From an uncultured Pelagibacteraceae bacterium (GTDB lineage: Bacteria > Pseudomonadota > Alphaproteobacteria > Pelagibacterales > Pelagibacteraceae): DNA of 36,162 bases. The notes beneath the pieces were generated by a model. The model was not told the origin of the DNA. It saw only the letters and a program-made list of their open reading frames with translations, and did not search any database. This document shows positions 24,160 through 33,898 of the stretch, piece by piece (the stretch's first letter is position 1; the number at the start of each line of letters is the position of its first letter). A program made the translations under genes and the position numbers. The stretch covers positions 1 through 36,162 of the forward strand of contig CACLHJ010000005.1 of NCBI GenBank assembly GCA_902606645.1. The letters run 5' to 3'.

Positions 24160-27100
24160 AAAAATATTAGTTGTGGGAGCTGGACCCATTATTATCGGTC
24201 AAGCATGTGAGTTTGATTACTCGGGTACACAAGCTTGCAAGGCATTAAAAGATGAGGGTTTTAAGGTAATATTAATTAACTCAAATCCTGCAACTATTAT
24301 GACTGATCCAGATGTTGCAGACAAAACTTATATCGAGCCCATAACATTAGAGGTTTTAGAAAAAATACTTATCAAAGAAAAACCTGATGCAATTCTTCCT
24401 ACAATGGGTGGTCAAACTGCACTCAATCTTGCAATGGAGGCTGAAAAAAAAGGAATTTTAAAAAAATATAAAATTGAACTTATAGGTGCAAATTCTAAAG
24501 CAATTGCCAACGCTGAGGATAGGAAAAAATTTAGAAAAAATATGATCGATATTGGTTTAGATTTACCTAAATCTGAAATTGTCAACAATATCAACCAAGC
24601 CTCGAAAGTTTTAAAAAAAATTGGTCTACCTGCTATTATTAGACCCGCATTTACACTTGGAGGTCTTGGTGGCGGAATTGCTAAAAATCAAAAAGATTAC
24701 TTAAAAATAATTAAAAGTGGACTTCACGAATCTCCAGTTAGCCAAGTATTGGTTGAAGAATGCTTGGAAGGCTGGAAAGAATTTGAGATGGAAGTGGTAA
24801 GAGATAAAAAAGACAACTGTATTATTATCTGCTCTATTGAAAATGTTGATCCTATGGGAATTCATACTGGTGACTCAGTAACTGTTGCCCCTGCACTAAC
24901 ACTTACTGATAAGGAATACCAAGTGATGAGAAATGCTTCCATTGCTTGCTTAAGAAAGATTGGAGTGGAAACTGGTGGATCTAACGTCCAATTTGCAATC
25001 AATCCAAAAAATGGACGAATGGTTGTGATTGAAATGAACCCAAGAGTTTCAAGATCATCAGCACTCGCATCCAAAGCAACTGGTTTTCCAATTGCAAAAG
25101 TTGCAGCAAAACTTGCTGTTGGTTACACTCTGGATGAATTAAAAAACGAAATTACAAAAGTTACCCCAGCATCCTTTGAGCCTAGCATTGATTATGTGGT
25201 AACAAAAATTCCAAGATTTACTTTTGAAAAATTTTCAACCTCTCCAGCAATATTAGGTACTTCTATGAAATCAGTTGGAGAGGCAATGGCAATTGGTAGA
25301 AATTTTAAAGAGTCGCTTCAAAAAGCATTGGTTTCTCTTGAAACAGGTTTTTCAGGATTAGATAGATTGTTTGATCTAAATAAAAAGCAAATTGAAAAAA
25401 AACTTAAAGAAAATATTCCAAATAAACTTCTTGTGGTTGCTGAAGCATTAAGAAAGAAAATTAACTTAAAAAAAATATTTACATTATCTAAAATTGATCC
25501 GTGGTTTTTAGAGCAAATTAAAGAAATCGTAGATAATGAAACTATAATCAAAAAGAAAGGCTTACCAAAGGATTTTGCTGAATTTAATAGAATAAAATCA
25601 ATTGGCTTTTCTGATAAAAAACTTTCTGAATTAACCAAAACTACTGAAGATATTGTTAGAAGAAAAAGAACAGCGCTAAAAATTTTACCTGTATTTAAGA
25701 AAGTAGATACTTGTGCTGCCGAATTTAAGTCCTTTACACCTTACATGTATTCAACATATCAACGAAATTTCTCTATTAATTCAGAGTGTGAGGCAGATCC
25801 ATCAACTAAGAAGAAAATTATTATTTTAGGAGGAGGTCCTAACAGAATAGGACAAGGTATAGAATTTGATTATTGCTGTTGTCAGGCAAGTTTTTCTCTA
25901 AAAGAAGCTGGTTTTGAAACCATCATGATTAATTGTAATCCTGAAACTGTCTCAACCGATTATGACACCAGTGACAGACTTTATTTTGAGCCCCTAAAAG
26001 AAGAGTATGTTTTTAATATTATTAAAAGAGAGCAAGAAAAAGGAAATCTTGTTGGAATTATTGCTCAGTTTGGTGGACAAACCCCAATTAAACTTGCAAA
26101 ATTTTTACATGACCACAAGCTTCCAATTCTAGGAACACAGTACACTTCTATAGATTTAGCTGAAGACAGAGATCGATTTAGAAATTTGTTAAATAAACTG
26201 AAATTAAAACAAGCAGAAAGCGGAATTGCAAAAACATTTAAACAAGCAATACAAATTTCAGAAAAAATTGGTTTACCTTTAATGGTAAGACCTTCTTATG
26301 TTTTGGGGGGAAGAGCAATGGAAATTGTTCATGAAAAAAGCCAACTTAAAAATTTTGTAGAGGAGGCCTTTAAAGCTGCTGAGAAAAATCCAATTTTAAT
26401 AGATAAATTTATTGATCATGCAATGGAAGTTGATGTTGATGCCATCTCAGATGGGAAAAAAGTTCATGTTGCAGGGATCATGCAGCACATAGAGGAAGCT
26501 GGTATTCACTCCGGAGACTCTGCATGTAGTTTACCTCCCGTATCTATAAAACCATTTTTGATTAAAGAAATTGAAAAACAAACTAAGAAATTAGCATTAG
26601 CTCTAAAAGTTAAAGGTTTCATGAATATTCAATATGCTATTAAAAAAGACGAAATTTATGTTATTGAAGTTAATCCTCGAGCAAGTCGGACAGTACCGTT
26701 TGTATCTAAAGCAAAAGGATTACCCCTTGCAAAAATTGCATCGCGTGTAATGGCGGGTGAAAAACTATCTAAATTTAATTTAAGAGATAAATCGAAAGAA
26801 ATGTATGCAGTTAAAGAAGCTGTGTTCCCTTTTAATAAATTTCCAAACAGCGATCTGCTTTTAGGTCCTGAAATGAAATCAACAGGTGAAGTAATGGGAT
26901 TTGATAAAAACTTTGGAATGGCTTTTGCAAAAAGCCAAATAGCCTCTGCTAACTCTTTACCTAAGGATGGATTGGCGTTTATCTCATTAAAAGATAGTCA
27001 TAAAGATGAAGGAATAGGTTTAGCTAAAGAATTGATTAAATTACAATTTACACTTTGTGCAACTAGAGGAACAGCAGAATACATTAGAAAACACGGGATG

Positions 27101-27361
27101 AAATGTAGAATTATTAATAAAGTCAGTAGTGGCTCCCCTCATATTGTTGATGTGTTAGACTCTAAAAAAATTGGTCTAGTTATTAATACTGGTGGCGGAA
27201 ATACTGAACATAGATTAAATGATGCAATAGCGCTAAGAAGAGGAACGCTTAAAAATAAAGTTCCCTATTGTACTAACATGTCAACAGCGCTGGCATGTTT
27301 AGAGGCTATCAAATCACTTAAAACAAAAAAATTAGAAGTTACTTCTCTACAAGATATATAA
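24137..27361 (+). CDS. carB: Carbamoyl-phosphate synthase large subunit
   Basis: Uses ammonia from CarA, bicarbonate and two ATP to make carbamoyl phosphate. Two homologous ATP-grasp halves are visible. The first half begins [20 protein letters not shown] and contains [10 protein letters not shown] and [17 protein letters not shown]. The second half has [19 protein letters not shown] and [20 protein letters not shown]. The C-terminal MGS-like allosteric domain includes [14 protein letters not shown] and [15 protein letters not shown]. The 1074-residue length matches the E. coli enzyme, as does the N-terminal MPKR. That supports this start, 23 bp inside carA, and implies translational coupling of the two subunits. 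Confidence 0.98.
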   Translation: MPKRKDIKKILVVGAGPIIIGQACEFDYSGTQACKALKDEGFKVILINSNPATIMTDPDVADKTYIEPITLEVLEKILIKEKPDAILPTMGGQTALNLAMEAEKKGILKKYKIELIGANSKAIANAEDRKKFRKNMIDIGLDLPKSEIVNNINQASKVLKKIGLPAIIRPAFTLGGLGGGIAKNQKDYLKIIKSGLHESPVSQVLVEECLEGWKEFEMEVVRDKKDNCIIICSIENVDPMGIHTGDSVTVAPALTLTDKEYQVMRNASIACLRKIGVETGGSNVQFAINPKNGRMVVIEMNPRVSRSSALASKATGFPIAKVAAKLAVGYTLDELKNEITKVTPASFEPSIDYVVTKIPRFTFEKFSTSPAILGTSMKSVGEAMAIGRNFKESLQKALVSLETGFSGLDRLFDLNKKQIEKKLKENIPNKLLVVAEALRKKINLKKIFTLSKIDPWFLEQIKEIVDNETIIKKKGLPKDFAEFNRIKSIGFSDKKLSELTKTTEDIVRRKRTALKILPVFKKVDTCAAEFKSFTPYMYSTYQRNFSINSECEADPSTKKKIIILGGGPNRIGQGIEFDYCCCQASFSLKEAGFETIMINCNPETVSTDYDTSDRLYFEPLKEEYVFNIIKREQEKGNLVGIIAQFGGQTPIKLAKFLHDHKLPILGTQYTSIDLAEDRDRFRNLLNKLKLKQAESGIAKTFKQAIQISEKIGLPLMVRPSYVLGGRAMEIVHEKSQLKNFVEEAFKAAEKNPILIDKFIDHAMEVDVDAISDGKKVHVAGIMQHIEEAGIHSGDSACSLPPVSIKPFLIKEIEKQTKKLALALKVKGFMNIQYAIKKDEIYVIEVNPRASRTVPFVSKAKGLPLAKIASRVMAGEKLSKFNLRDKSKEMYAVKEAVFPFNKFPNSDLLLGPEMKSTGEVMGFDKNFGMAFAKSQIASANSLPKDGLAFISLKDSHKDEGIGLAKELIKLQFTLCATRGTAEYIRKHGMKCRIINKVSSGSPHIVDVLDSKKIGLVINTGGGNTEHRLNDAIALRRGTLKNKVPYCTNMSTALACLEAIKSLKTKKLEVTSLQDI

Positions 27362-27364
27362 ATT

Positions 27365-28810
27365 TTATACATCGACAATTAACGTGTCTTTGGATCCTCC
27401 ACCTTGAGAACTATTGACGATTGTACTTCCTTTTCTGAGTGCAACTCTTGTTAATCCACCTGTGCTCACATAAGTAGTTTTTCCACTTAGAACAAACGGC
27501 CTTAAATCAAGATGTCTAGGCTCAATATCATTTTCGGTAATTGTTGGTGCTGTTGAAAGAGTTTCAAGTGGTTGTGCAATATACTCTCTTGGGTTTTTTT
27601 TAATTTTGGCAATTACTTCATCTCTTTCTTTTTTATCTGCTTTAGGGCCTATCATTATTCCATAACCACCTGAAGCATTGGCAGGTTTCACAACTAATTT
27701 AGAGATATTTTCAATTACATAGTTTCTTTCATTATTATTATGACATAAGTAGGTTTCTACCTGGTTCAAGATTGGCTGTTCACCAAGGTAATAAACAATC
27801 ATTTTATTAACATAAGAGTAAACTACTTTGTCATCAGCTACTCCAGTGCCTATAGCATTAATTATACCAACATTTCCTTTACGCCAGCTCTTAAATAATC
27901 CCGGCACTCCTATCAGTGAACCTTTGAAAAATACTTTTGGATCTAAAAAATTATCATCAAGACGTCTGTATATACAATCAACCTTAAGGGGGCCTTTGAC
28001 AGTTTTCATGTAAACAGTATCGTTCTCAACAAATAAATCTTTTCCTTCGACTAAAGCAATACCCATCTGCTCAGCCAAGAAAGAGTGCTCAAAATAAGCA
28101 GAATTAAATATACCAGGTGTTAAAACTACCATATGTGGGTTTACAGTTTTTTTTGGGATACATTCAACCATACAATTAAATAATTTATTTGTATATTGAT
28201 GAATTGATGCAACTTTATATCTTGTAAATAATTCAGGAAATACATCTCGCATCACCATCCTGTTTTCAAGCATGTAAGATACACCCGAGGGTACTCTTAG
28301 ATTGTCCTCTAAAACTAAATAATCACCATTTGTATTTCTTATTAAATCAACCCCAGAGATGTTTGACCAAGCTTTGTGTTTAGGAGAAAACCCTTCGCAT
28401 TCTTTTACATAAAAGGGAGAATTAAAAATAATTTCTCTTGGAATGATTTTGTCTTTGAATATTTTTTTTTGATTATAAACATCATCAATAAATAAATTTA
28501 AAGCCTTTACTCGCTGCTTTAAACCTTTAGAGACTTTGTTCCATTGTGTTTTTGGGATTATTCTTGGAATTATATCAAGAGGCCATTTTTTTTCTTCTGC
28601 TCTATTATTTGCAGCATATACTCTGAAATTTATGCCTCTAGCGCTTATGGTACTCTGACAATTTTTTTCAATTTCTTGAAGTTTTTTTTTACCGTATCTC
28701 TCTAAAATTGATGAAATTATTGTAGCATGCTTTCGAAGTTTATTATCTTTGGTAAAATAACCATCATAAGCATGTTTTGAATTATAATTTTTCCAGAGCT
28801 TTGTGACCAT
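27365..28810 (-). CDS. Circularly permuted ATP-grasp protein (COG2308 / DUF404-DUF407 type)
   Basis: A 481-residue protein of the circularly permuted ATP-grasp family, thought to be a peptide or amide ligase. Motifs in order: an N-terminal FRVYAANNRAEEKKWPLDIIPR; the nucleotide-site VDLIRNTNGDYLVLEDNLRVPSGVSY; VVLTPGIFNSAYFEHSFLAEQMG; YRRLDDNFLDP; GNVGIINAIGTGVADDK; and VVKPANASGGYGIMIGP. The C-terminal part reads YIAQPLETLSTAPT and HLDLRPFVLSG. In many bacteria this gene is clustered with an alpha-E protein (COG2307), a transglutaminase-like protease and an Anbu-type peptidase. Here only the Anbu gene is adjacent, divergent by 113 bp. The substrate is unknown. It converges on carB with 3 bp between the stops. 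Confidence 0.88.
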   Translation of the reverse strand: MVTKLWKNYNSKHAYDGYFTKDNKLRKHATIISSILERYGKKKLQEIEKNCQSTISARGINFRVYAANNRAEEKKWPLDIIPRIIPKTQWNKVSKGLKQRVKALNLFIDDVYNQKKIFKDKIIPREIIFNSPFYVKECEGFSPKHKAWSNISGVDLIRNTNGDYLVLEDNLRVPSGVSYMLENRMVMRDVFPELFTRYKVASIHQYTNKLFNCMVECIPKKTVNPHMVVLTPGIFNSAYFEHSFLAEQMGIALVEGKDLFVENDTVYMKTVKGPLKVDCIYRRLDDNFLDPKVFFKGSLIGVPGLFKSWRKGNVGIINAIGTGVADDKVVYSYVNKMIVYYLGEQPILNQVETYLCHNNNERNYVIENISKLVVKPANASGGYGIMIGPKADKKERDEVIAKIKKNPREYIAQPLETLSTAPTITENDIEPRHLDLRPFVLSGKTTYVSTGGLTRVALRKGSTIVNSSQGGGSKDTLIVDV

Positions 28811-28894
28811 AATAATTTAGTGTTTAATACTTAGATAAAATAAGCAAATGCATATTGGATATATCTGTTATGCTTTTAATTGATTATGAAAAAA

Positions 28895-28903
28895 TGTTAT
28901 AAT
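28895..28903 (+). promoter_or_regulatory. Extended -10 promoter of the Anbu gene
   Basis: TGTTATAAT contains a consensus TATAAT at 28898-28903 preceded by the TGn extended -10 motif. The -35 region is poor, as often tolerated with an extended -10. The predicted start near 28910 gives a leader of about 14 nt with the Shine-Dalgarno AAGGTGAG (28916-28923) directly before the ATG. Confidence 0.6.
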
Positions 28904-28923
28904 TAACTAATTATTAAGGTGAG

Positions 28924-29649
28924 ATGACTTACTGTATAGGTATTAAAACAAATAGCGGTCTTGTTTTTGCTTCAGACTCAAGAACAAATGCTGGTTTAGA
29001 TAATGTAAATATTTATTCTAAAATGATGACTCACGACGTAGGTGATCGAACTATTGTAATTGTAACATCAGGAAATTTAGGAACATCTCAAGCAGTTTTT
29101 AAATCAATTGAAAAAGATCTTAAAAGTTCATCGGGCATAATGAATTTAAATACTTGTAGTGATTTTGAACAAATAGCATCTTATGTTGGTTCACTAAATA
29201 TTGAACACTCAGCGCCTCAAGGAATAAATACTGATAATGTTTTGTTAGGTTCTACTTTTATTGTTGGAGGGCAGATAAAAGGCCAGCAACATGAATTGTA
29301 TTTAGTTTATCCTCAAGGTAATTACATAAGACCAGCTGATAGTAAACCATACCTTGTAATCGGAGAGGTAAAATATGGAAAACCAATTCTTGATAGAGTT
29401 ATAAAACCAACTGTTTCAATTGGTGATGCATCACGGTGTGCTCTTATTTCAATGGACTCTACTTTAAAAAGTGACCTTACTGTTGGACCACCAATTGATT
29501 TTGCGGTTCTTAAAAAAGACGCTGATAATCTATCTACTCTTGAATGTTTAAATGTTACAGACGAGAATTATTCAAAGGTTTGTAATCAATGGTCGGAGGG
29601 AATTTTTAAAGTTTTTGACTCTTTTCCAAGATTTGATTGGGAAAAATAA
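28924..29649 (+). CDS. Anbu-type proteasome-like peptidase (COG3484)
   Basis: A 241-residue Ntn-hydrolase of the Anbu (bacterial proteasome homologue) family. The sequence opens MTYCIGIKTNSGLVFASDSR. If the initiator Met is removed, Thr becomes residue 1, the expected nucleophile, with Asp17 (ASDSR) and Lys32 (YSKMM) in the other catalytic positions. No propeptide is present, as in other Anbu proteins. The family motif SRTNAGLDN follows the catalytic Asp. Later strands include LLGSTFIVGGQI and PYLVIGEVKYGKPILDR, and the family segment CALISMDSTLKSDLTVGPPID. In other genomes it lies with the circularly permuted ATP-grasp gene, as here. Its natural substrate is unknown. It has a strong promoter and ribosome-binding site and ends 3 bp from the convergent oxygenase gene. 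Confidence 0.9.
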   Translation: MTYCIGIKTNSGLVFASDSRTNAGLDNVNIYSKMMTHDVGDRTIVIVTSGNLGTSQAVFKSIEKDLKSSSGIMNLNTCSDFEQIASYVGSLNIEHSAPQGINTDNVLLGSTFIVGGQIKGQQHELYLVYPQGNYIRPADSKPYLVIGEVKYGKPILDRVIKPTVSIGDASRCALISMDSTLKSDLTVGPPIDFAVLKKDADNLSTLECLNVTDENYSKVCNQWSEGIFKVFDSFPRFDWEK

Positions 29650-29652
29650 AAA

Positions 29653-30315
29653 TTATTCAACTTTCCAATCCGTTTCAAAAGTCACATAATTCACTTGTAA
29701 GCATCGTCTCTCTTTTAGAATTTTCTTTTTTTCCATTCCATGCCAGGTATTTGGACCACTAGTAAAAAGATACCCATAATTATTTCTATAAGGTAAAGTT
29801 TTAACTTTCTCTAACTTTTCATTATAAAAATCTGTACCTAGATCCTCAGACTCATTGGTATTATTAACAAATATCAATCCGGACATTAATTTTTCTTTAA
29901 TATCGCAATGAGGTTTTAACCAAAATCCCTCTCGGTCACAAATAACTTCAACTCTTACAAATGAATTTGATAAGTCCCTACCAATCATTTTAGAAATTGT
30001 TTTATGTGTTTCTTTAGATTGCAATTCATTAATAAATTTGACTAGATATGGAAACTGTGTGGCATTCTCTTTAGATACAAAACATCTAAATTTTATTGCT
30101 TTACCTCCTGACGCAATACCCTCTCGAAATTCTGCGCCACCTCCATCAATTGCCCTTGTTCCATCATATGAAAGATTAAGTTTAGTTAAATCTGGAATAT
30201 CTGCTTTAATTATTTCACCAATTGATCCCTCGCTTAGCGCATCACTATATTCCCAATGATCAAAGGGTATTTTATGTTTTGATGAATTATTTTTTATTGA
30301 ATTTAAAAATGACAT
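29653..30315 (-). CDS. Putative 2OG-Fe(II) oxygenase-like protein
   Basis: I do not recognise a named family member. The 220-residue sequence has the layout of a 2-oxoglutarate/Fe(II) double-stranded beta-helix. A likely iron motif HxD is in LKPHCDIKEKLMSGLIFVNN. The distal His may be in GPNTWHGM, and a following Arg (LKERRCLQVNYV) could hold 2-oxoglutarate. The strand LGTDFYNEKLEKVKTLPYRNN between them fits the fold. No signal peptide or membrane segment is seen. The start shares one base with the stop of the ELM1-family gene, so the two are co-transcribed and may act together. The substrate is unknown. Confidence 0.6.
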   Translation of the reverse strand: MSFLNSIKNNSSKHKIPFDHWEYSDALSEGSIGEIIKADIPDLTKLNLSYDGTRAIDGGGAEFREGIASGGKAIKFRCFVSKENATQFPYLVKFINELQSKETHKTISKMIGRDLSNSFVRVEVICDREGFWLKPHCDIKEKLMSGLIFVNNTNESEDLGTDFYNEKLEKVKTLPYRNNYGYLFTSGPNTWHGMEKKKILKERRCLQVNYVTFETDWKVE

Positions 30316-31259
30316 TAAAATTGAATTTTTTGTTTAATAAGTTCTGCTACTCTATTCGTTTCAGTTAGTTTTTCATAGTTCCAAATTTCAACTTCTTCTC
30401 CTAAGTTTCTTGTTATATTTAATTCTCTAAATAAGTTTCGAAATCTTTGAAATCTTTTATCATTTTTTTTTGGTAAAATATTTGCAACATATATTGGCTT
30501 ACCAGTCAAAGCAGCTTCAGAAATCATTGAGCTTGAGTCGCAAGTAACTACTATATTTTCTGATATTGCAAGTGCAGACAGATATGCTTTTTTATCTACA
30601 TCCATTATTATAGTGTGATTTTCACCAAAAAATTCCTTGGCATAATGAATTGTACTTATTGGTGTTCTCATTGAAGGAATAACTACAAGTTGGAAATCAT
30701 GTTTTTTTAATAATTTATAAAACATTGAAAAAATATGTTTAATATTTTTTGTTGAATAGTCATAATATTTTGTCGGTCCTCCCAAAATTAAGGCCCATAC
30801 TTTTCTATTATCCTTTTTAATAAAAGAGTTTAAATATTCTTTATTTTCTGAAATTTCTTCCTCTGTTAAGTAATGGATTGCTCCTTTTGTACTTATAACA
30901 TTATCTCCTTCTATTGCATCGTGTTCTGGTGCAACAATAAGATCAAAATGCTTGAAGTCTACTTTTGGATCTTGAATATGAATATTGAAAATTTTTTTAT
31001 TAGAAATACTTTTTAAGTGAATTGAAGGAATAACACTTTTTCTTCCACACGAAATTATTAAATCAAAATCTGTTTGATCTATTTTTTTATAAACTTTTTG
31101 TGAAATTGGAGAGAATCTTGGTGGGATAATTTTCCAAATATTACTTGTTTCAACCTTGCAGTGCATGAAATCAATATCAAGGGCTTTAGCCAAACCTTCT
31201 ACTTGACTAATCATTCCGTGCATACCTTGTGTTAATAATAAACCTTTTAATTTAGACAT
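30315..31259 (-). CDS. ELM1/COG3660-family protein (DUF1022)
   Basis: A 314-residue cytosolic protein resembling the family named after plant mitochondrial fission factor ELM1, widespread in Alphaproteobacteria. Family features are the N-terminal GLLLTQGMHGMISQVEGLAKAL, IISCGRKSVIPSI, HIQDPKVDFKHFDLIVAPEHD, GAIHYLTEEEI, WALILGGPTKYYDYS, and VTCDSSSMISEAALTGKPIYV. The second half resembles a GT-B glycosyltransferase nucleotide-sugar domain, so a transferase role is possible but unproven for bacterial members. It is the first gene of a two-gene unit with the oxygenase-like protein. Its ATG is 21 bp from the divergent trxB ATG. Confidence 0.85.
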   Translation of the reverse strand: MSKLKGLLLTQGMHGMISQVEGLAKALDIDFMHCKVETSNIWKIIPPRFSPISQKVYKKIDQTDFDLIISCGRKSVIPSIHLKSISNKKIFNIHIQDPKVDFKHFDLIVAPEHDAIEGDNVISTKGAIHYLTEEEISENKEYLNSFIKKDNRKVWALILGGPTKYYDYSTKNIKHIFSMFYKLLKKHDFQLVVIPSMRTPISTIHYAKEFFGENHTIIMDVDKKAYLSALAISENIVVTCDSSSMISEAALTGKPIYVANILPKKNDKRFQRFRNLFRELNITRNLGEEVEIWNYEKLTETNRVAELIKQKIQF

Positions 31260-31280
31260 TTATCACTATATAGCTTTCAT

Positions 31281-32228
31281 ATGAGTCAAAATCCAACTAA
31301 ACACACAAAAGTGTTAATAATTGGATCCGGTCCAGCTGGATACACTGCAGCAGTTTATGCCGCTCGTGCAATGTTAAGTCCTATTCTAGTTTATGGAGCA
31401 GAGCCTGGTGGACAATTAACAACTACAACTGATGTTGAGAATTATCCAGGATTTGCGGATGTAATCCAAGGTCCTTGGTTAATGGATCAAATGAAAGATC
31501 AAGCTAAAGCAGTTGGAACAGAAATGATTGAAGATCATATTGCATCTGTGAATTTGAAATCACAACCTTTTGAAGCAATTGGTGATAGTGGCCAAAAGTA
31601 TACAGCAGATAGCATAATTATTTCAACAGGTGCTCAAGCAAGATGGTTAAATATTAAATCAGAACAGGAGTTCAGAGGGTATGGTGTCTCTGCATGTGCA
31701 ACATGCGATGGTTTCTTTTTTAAAGATAAAGAAGTTGCAGTTGTTGGTGGCGGTAATGCAGCAGTGGAAGAGGCAATGTTCCTTACAAAATTTGCATCAA
31801 AAGTTAAATTGATCCATAGGCGTGATAGCTTAAGAGCTGAAAAAATGCTTCAAAAAAAATTGATGGAAAATAAAAAAATAGAAATTATTTGGGACTCAGT
31901 TGTTGAAGACGTAATCGGAGACAATGAACCTAAAAATGTCAAAGGAATTAAAATTAAAAATGTTAAAACAAACAACGTTAAGGAAATAAAACTTGATGGA
32001 GTGTTTATTGCGATTGGTCATGACCCTGCAACGTCTTTATTTAAAAAACAATTAGATATGGATAACGAGGGTTATTTAATAACTAAACCAGACTCAACCG
32101 AAACCAATGTACCTGGTGTTTATGCTGCTGGAGATGTAAAGGACAAGACATTTAGGCAAGCTGTAACTGCTGCAGGAATGGGATGTATGGCAGCTTTAGA
32201 AGCTGAAAAACATCTTTCACACAATTAA
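31281..32228 (+). CDS. trxB: Thioredoxin reductase
   Basis: FAD- and NADPH-dependent reductase of thioredoxin, cytoplasmic. The FAD Rossmann motif is IIGSGPAGYTAAVYAARA, the redox disulfide is Cys139-Ala-Thr-Cys142 in SACATCDGFFF, and the NADPH motif is VVGGGNAAVEEAMFL followed by LIHRRDSLRAE. The C-terminal FAD motif is VYAAGDVKDKTFRQAVTAAG. The 315-residue length is normal. The ATG is only 21 bp from the divergent ELM1-family gene, so its promoter must overlap that gene. Its stop overlaps the next ATG by one base. Confidence 0.97.
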   Translation: MSQNPTKHTKVLIIGSGPAGYTAAVYAARAMLSPILVYGAEPGGQLTTTTDVENYPGFADVIQGPWLMDQMKDQAKAVGTEMIEDHIASVNLKSQPFEAIGDSGQKYTADSIIISTGAQARWLNIKSEQEFRGYGVSACATCDGFFFKDKEVAVVGGGNAAVEEAMFLTKFASKVKLIHRRDSLRAEKMLQKKLMENKKIEIIWDSVVEDVIGDNEPKNVKGIKIKNVKTNNVKEIKLDGVFIAIGHDPATSLFKKQLDMDNEGYLITKPDSTETNVPGVYAAGDVKDKTFRQAVTAAGMGCMAALEAEKHLSHN

Positions 32229-33250
32229 TGCCTGGAAAAGTATTACTCACTGGTATAAGCGGGTTTGTTGCAAAACATGTTGCTATTGAATTATTAAATT
32301 CAGGATATGAAGTTTTAGGCACTGTTAGGAATTCAAATTCAATTGAACAAACAAAAAAAACATTAGAAGAAAACAATGTTTCAACGGAGAAGTTGTCATT
32401 TGTAGAGTTAGATTTATTAAAAGATCAAGGCTGGAATGAAGCTGCAAACGGCTGTAAATATATCATTCATGTAGCCTCTCCTTTTCCTCTAAAAGTTTCG
32501 AATGACAGGGAATCGCTTACCCCAGCTGCAAAAGATGGAACTTTAAGAGTTTTGAATGCAGGAATTAATGCAGGAGTGGAACATTTTGTTAAAACTTCTT
32601 CCATAGTATGTATGTTCAGAAAACCAAATAGATCAAATCCTTATACATTTGGTGAAAATGATTGGACTGATTTAGACTGGGATAAAACTACAGATTATTT
32701 TGTATCAAAAACTAGAGCTGAAAAAGCTGCGTGGGATCTTATGGAAAGTAAGGGTCTTAAAAATAGTCTTACGTGTATCAATCCCGGCTTTGTATTAGGA
32801 GATTTTTTAAATGAAAAAACTTGTACTTCAATGGAGTATATAAAACAATTGCTTCAGGGAAAATTTCCAGCTGCACCAAAATTTTCAGTAATGATTTCTC
32901 ACGTAAAAGATATTGCTAAAGCACATGTTCTATCTTTGACTAATAATAGAGCTGGTGGCAGAAGATTGATTGTTGGATCTGAAGTAAGAAGTATTCTTGA
33001 ATTATCACAAATAATGGCCAAAAATATTCCAAGTCATGCAAAAAAACTTCCTAAAAGAGAATTGCCGAATTTCATGGTTAAACTTCTAAGTTATGTGGAT
33101 ACAAGTGCAAAAAATATGGTCCCTGATCTAGGTCTCAAAATGCAAACAGACCAAACATACGCAGAGGACATTCTTCAAATGAAATTTATAGCATCTGAAA
33201 TTGCAGTTGTTGATGCAGCAAAATCAGTAATTAGACTAAATATAGCCTGA
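32228..33250 (+). CDS. NAD(P)-dependent epimerase/dehydratase, dihydroflavonol-reductase-like extended SDR
   Basis: A 340-residue extended short-chain dehydrogenase. The N-terminal cofactor motif is KVLLTGISGFVAKHVAIELL (GxxGxxA). It is followed by GTVRNSNS, whose Arg suggests NADP preference, and by IIHVASPFPL. The catalytic Ser is probably in VKTSSIVCMF, and the YxxxK pair is TDYFVSKTRAEKAAW. CINPGFVLGDFL follows. This pattern matches the dihydroflavonol-4-reductase/aldehyde-reductase group. The substrate cannot be read from the sequence. Translation is coupled to trxB by a one-base stop-start overlap. The 3' end overlaps the convergent SDR gene by 15 bp. Confidence 0.85.
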   Translation: MPGKVLLTGISGFVAKHVAIELLNSGYEVLGTVRNSNSIEQTKKTLEENNVSTEKLSFVELDLLKDQGWNEAANGCKYIIHVASPFPLKVSNDRESLTPAAKDGTLRVLNAGINAGVEHFVKTSSIVCMFRKPNRSNPYTFGENDWTDLDWDKTTDYFVSKTRAEKAAWDLMESKGLKNSLTCINPGFVLGDFLNEKTCTSMEYIKQLLQGKFPAAPKFSVMISHVKDIAKAHVLSLTNNRAGGRRLIVGSEVRSILELSQIMAKNIPSHAKKLPKRELPNFMVKLLSYVDTSAKNMVPDLGLKMQTDQTYAEDILQMKFIASEIAVVDAAKSVIRLNIA

Positions 33251-33897
33251 AGTTAATTCAACTATTTCATCAGATTCAAAAACGGTTTTTTCTAAATTTT
33301 CGTTTGCAATTTTTATCATAGCTTTTGCAACTTTTTCTGAATTGATTGGTCTCATTTTTTTAAGTGGTCCAAGTAATAAAGGTGACAATAATCTAAAAGT
33401 CAGAACGCCTATTTTTTCACCTACTCTATTCTCTTTTCTATCTCCCATTAAAAAAGAAGGTCTTACTATTCCTAAATTAGAAAATTTTAATTTTTTTAAT
33501 TCTTCTTCAACTAAACCTTTGAATTTTACGTAATCTCCTGAACTTTTTGGATTGGCATATATTGAAGAGATAAAAATAAATGAATTAACCAAATTCGCTT
33601 TTGCAATTTCCGCTATTTTTTTTGGTATTTCAAGCTCTACTTTTTGGTATTCATTTTTGTCAGGTGAATTTTGCTTTGTTGTACCAATACAAAAAAAACA
33701 ATCATCTCCACTAATATCTTCTTTATGATTATCTAAATCATTAAAAGAAGTTTTAATAATTTCAATTTTAGGTTCATTAATAATTATTTCTGAACGTACA
33801 AATAACTTTATTTTGTTGTAATTGTCATTTTTTATTAATTGATCAAGAAGATGTCTGCCAATTAACCCCGATGAACCAAAAACAAGGGCTGTTTTCA

Positions 33898-33898
<1 letters not shown>
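33236..33898 (-). CDS. Atypical SDR, NAD(P)-binding protein (HTATIP2/CC3-like)
   Basis: A 220-residue single-domain NAD(P)H-binding protein. The cofactor motif is TALVFGSSGLIGRHLLDQLI, followed by KIKLFVRSE, CFFCIGTTKQNSP, SFIFISSIYANPKSSGDYVKFKG with a serine and a YxxxK pair, and LGIVRPSFLMGDRKENRVGE. These match the TIP30/CC3-like atypical SDR group. No function is known for close bacterial relatives, and assembly or electron-transfer roles are only guesses. Its start shares one base with the aatA stop, so the two are co-transcribed. It converges on the extended SDR with a 15-bp overlap of coding ends. Confidence 0.8.
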
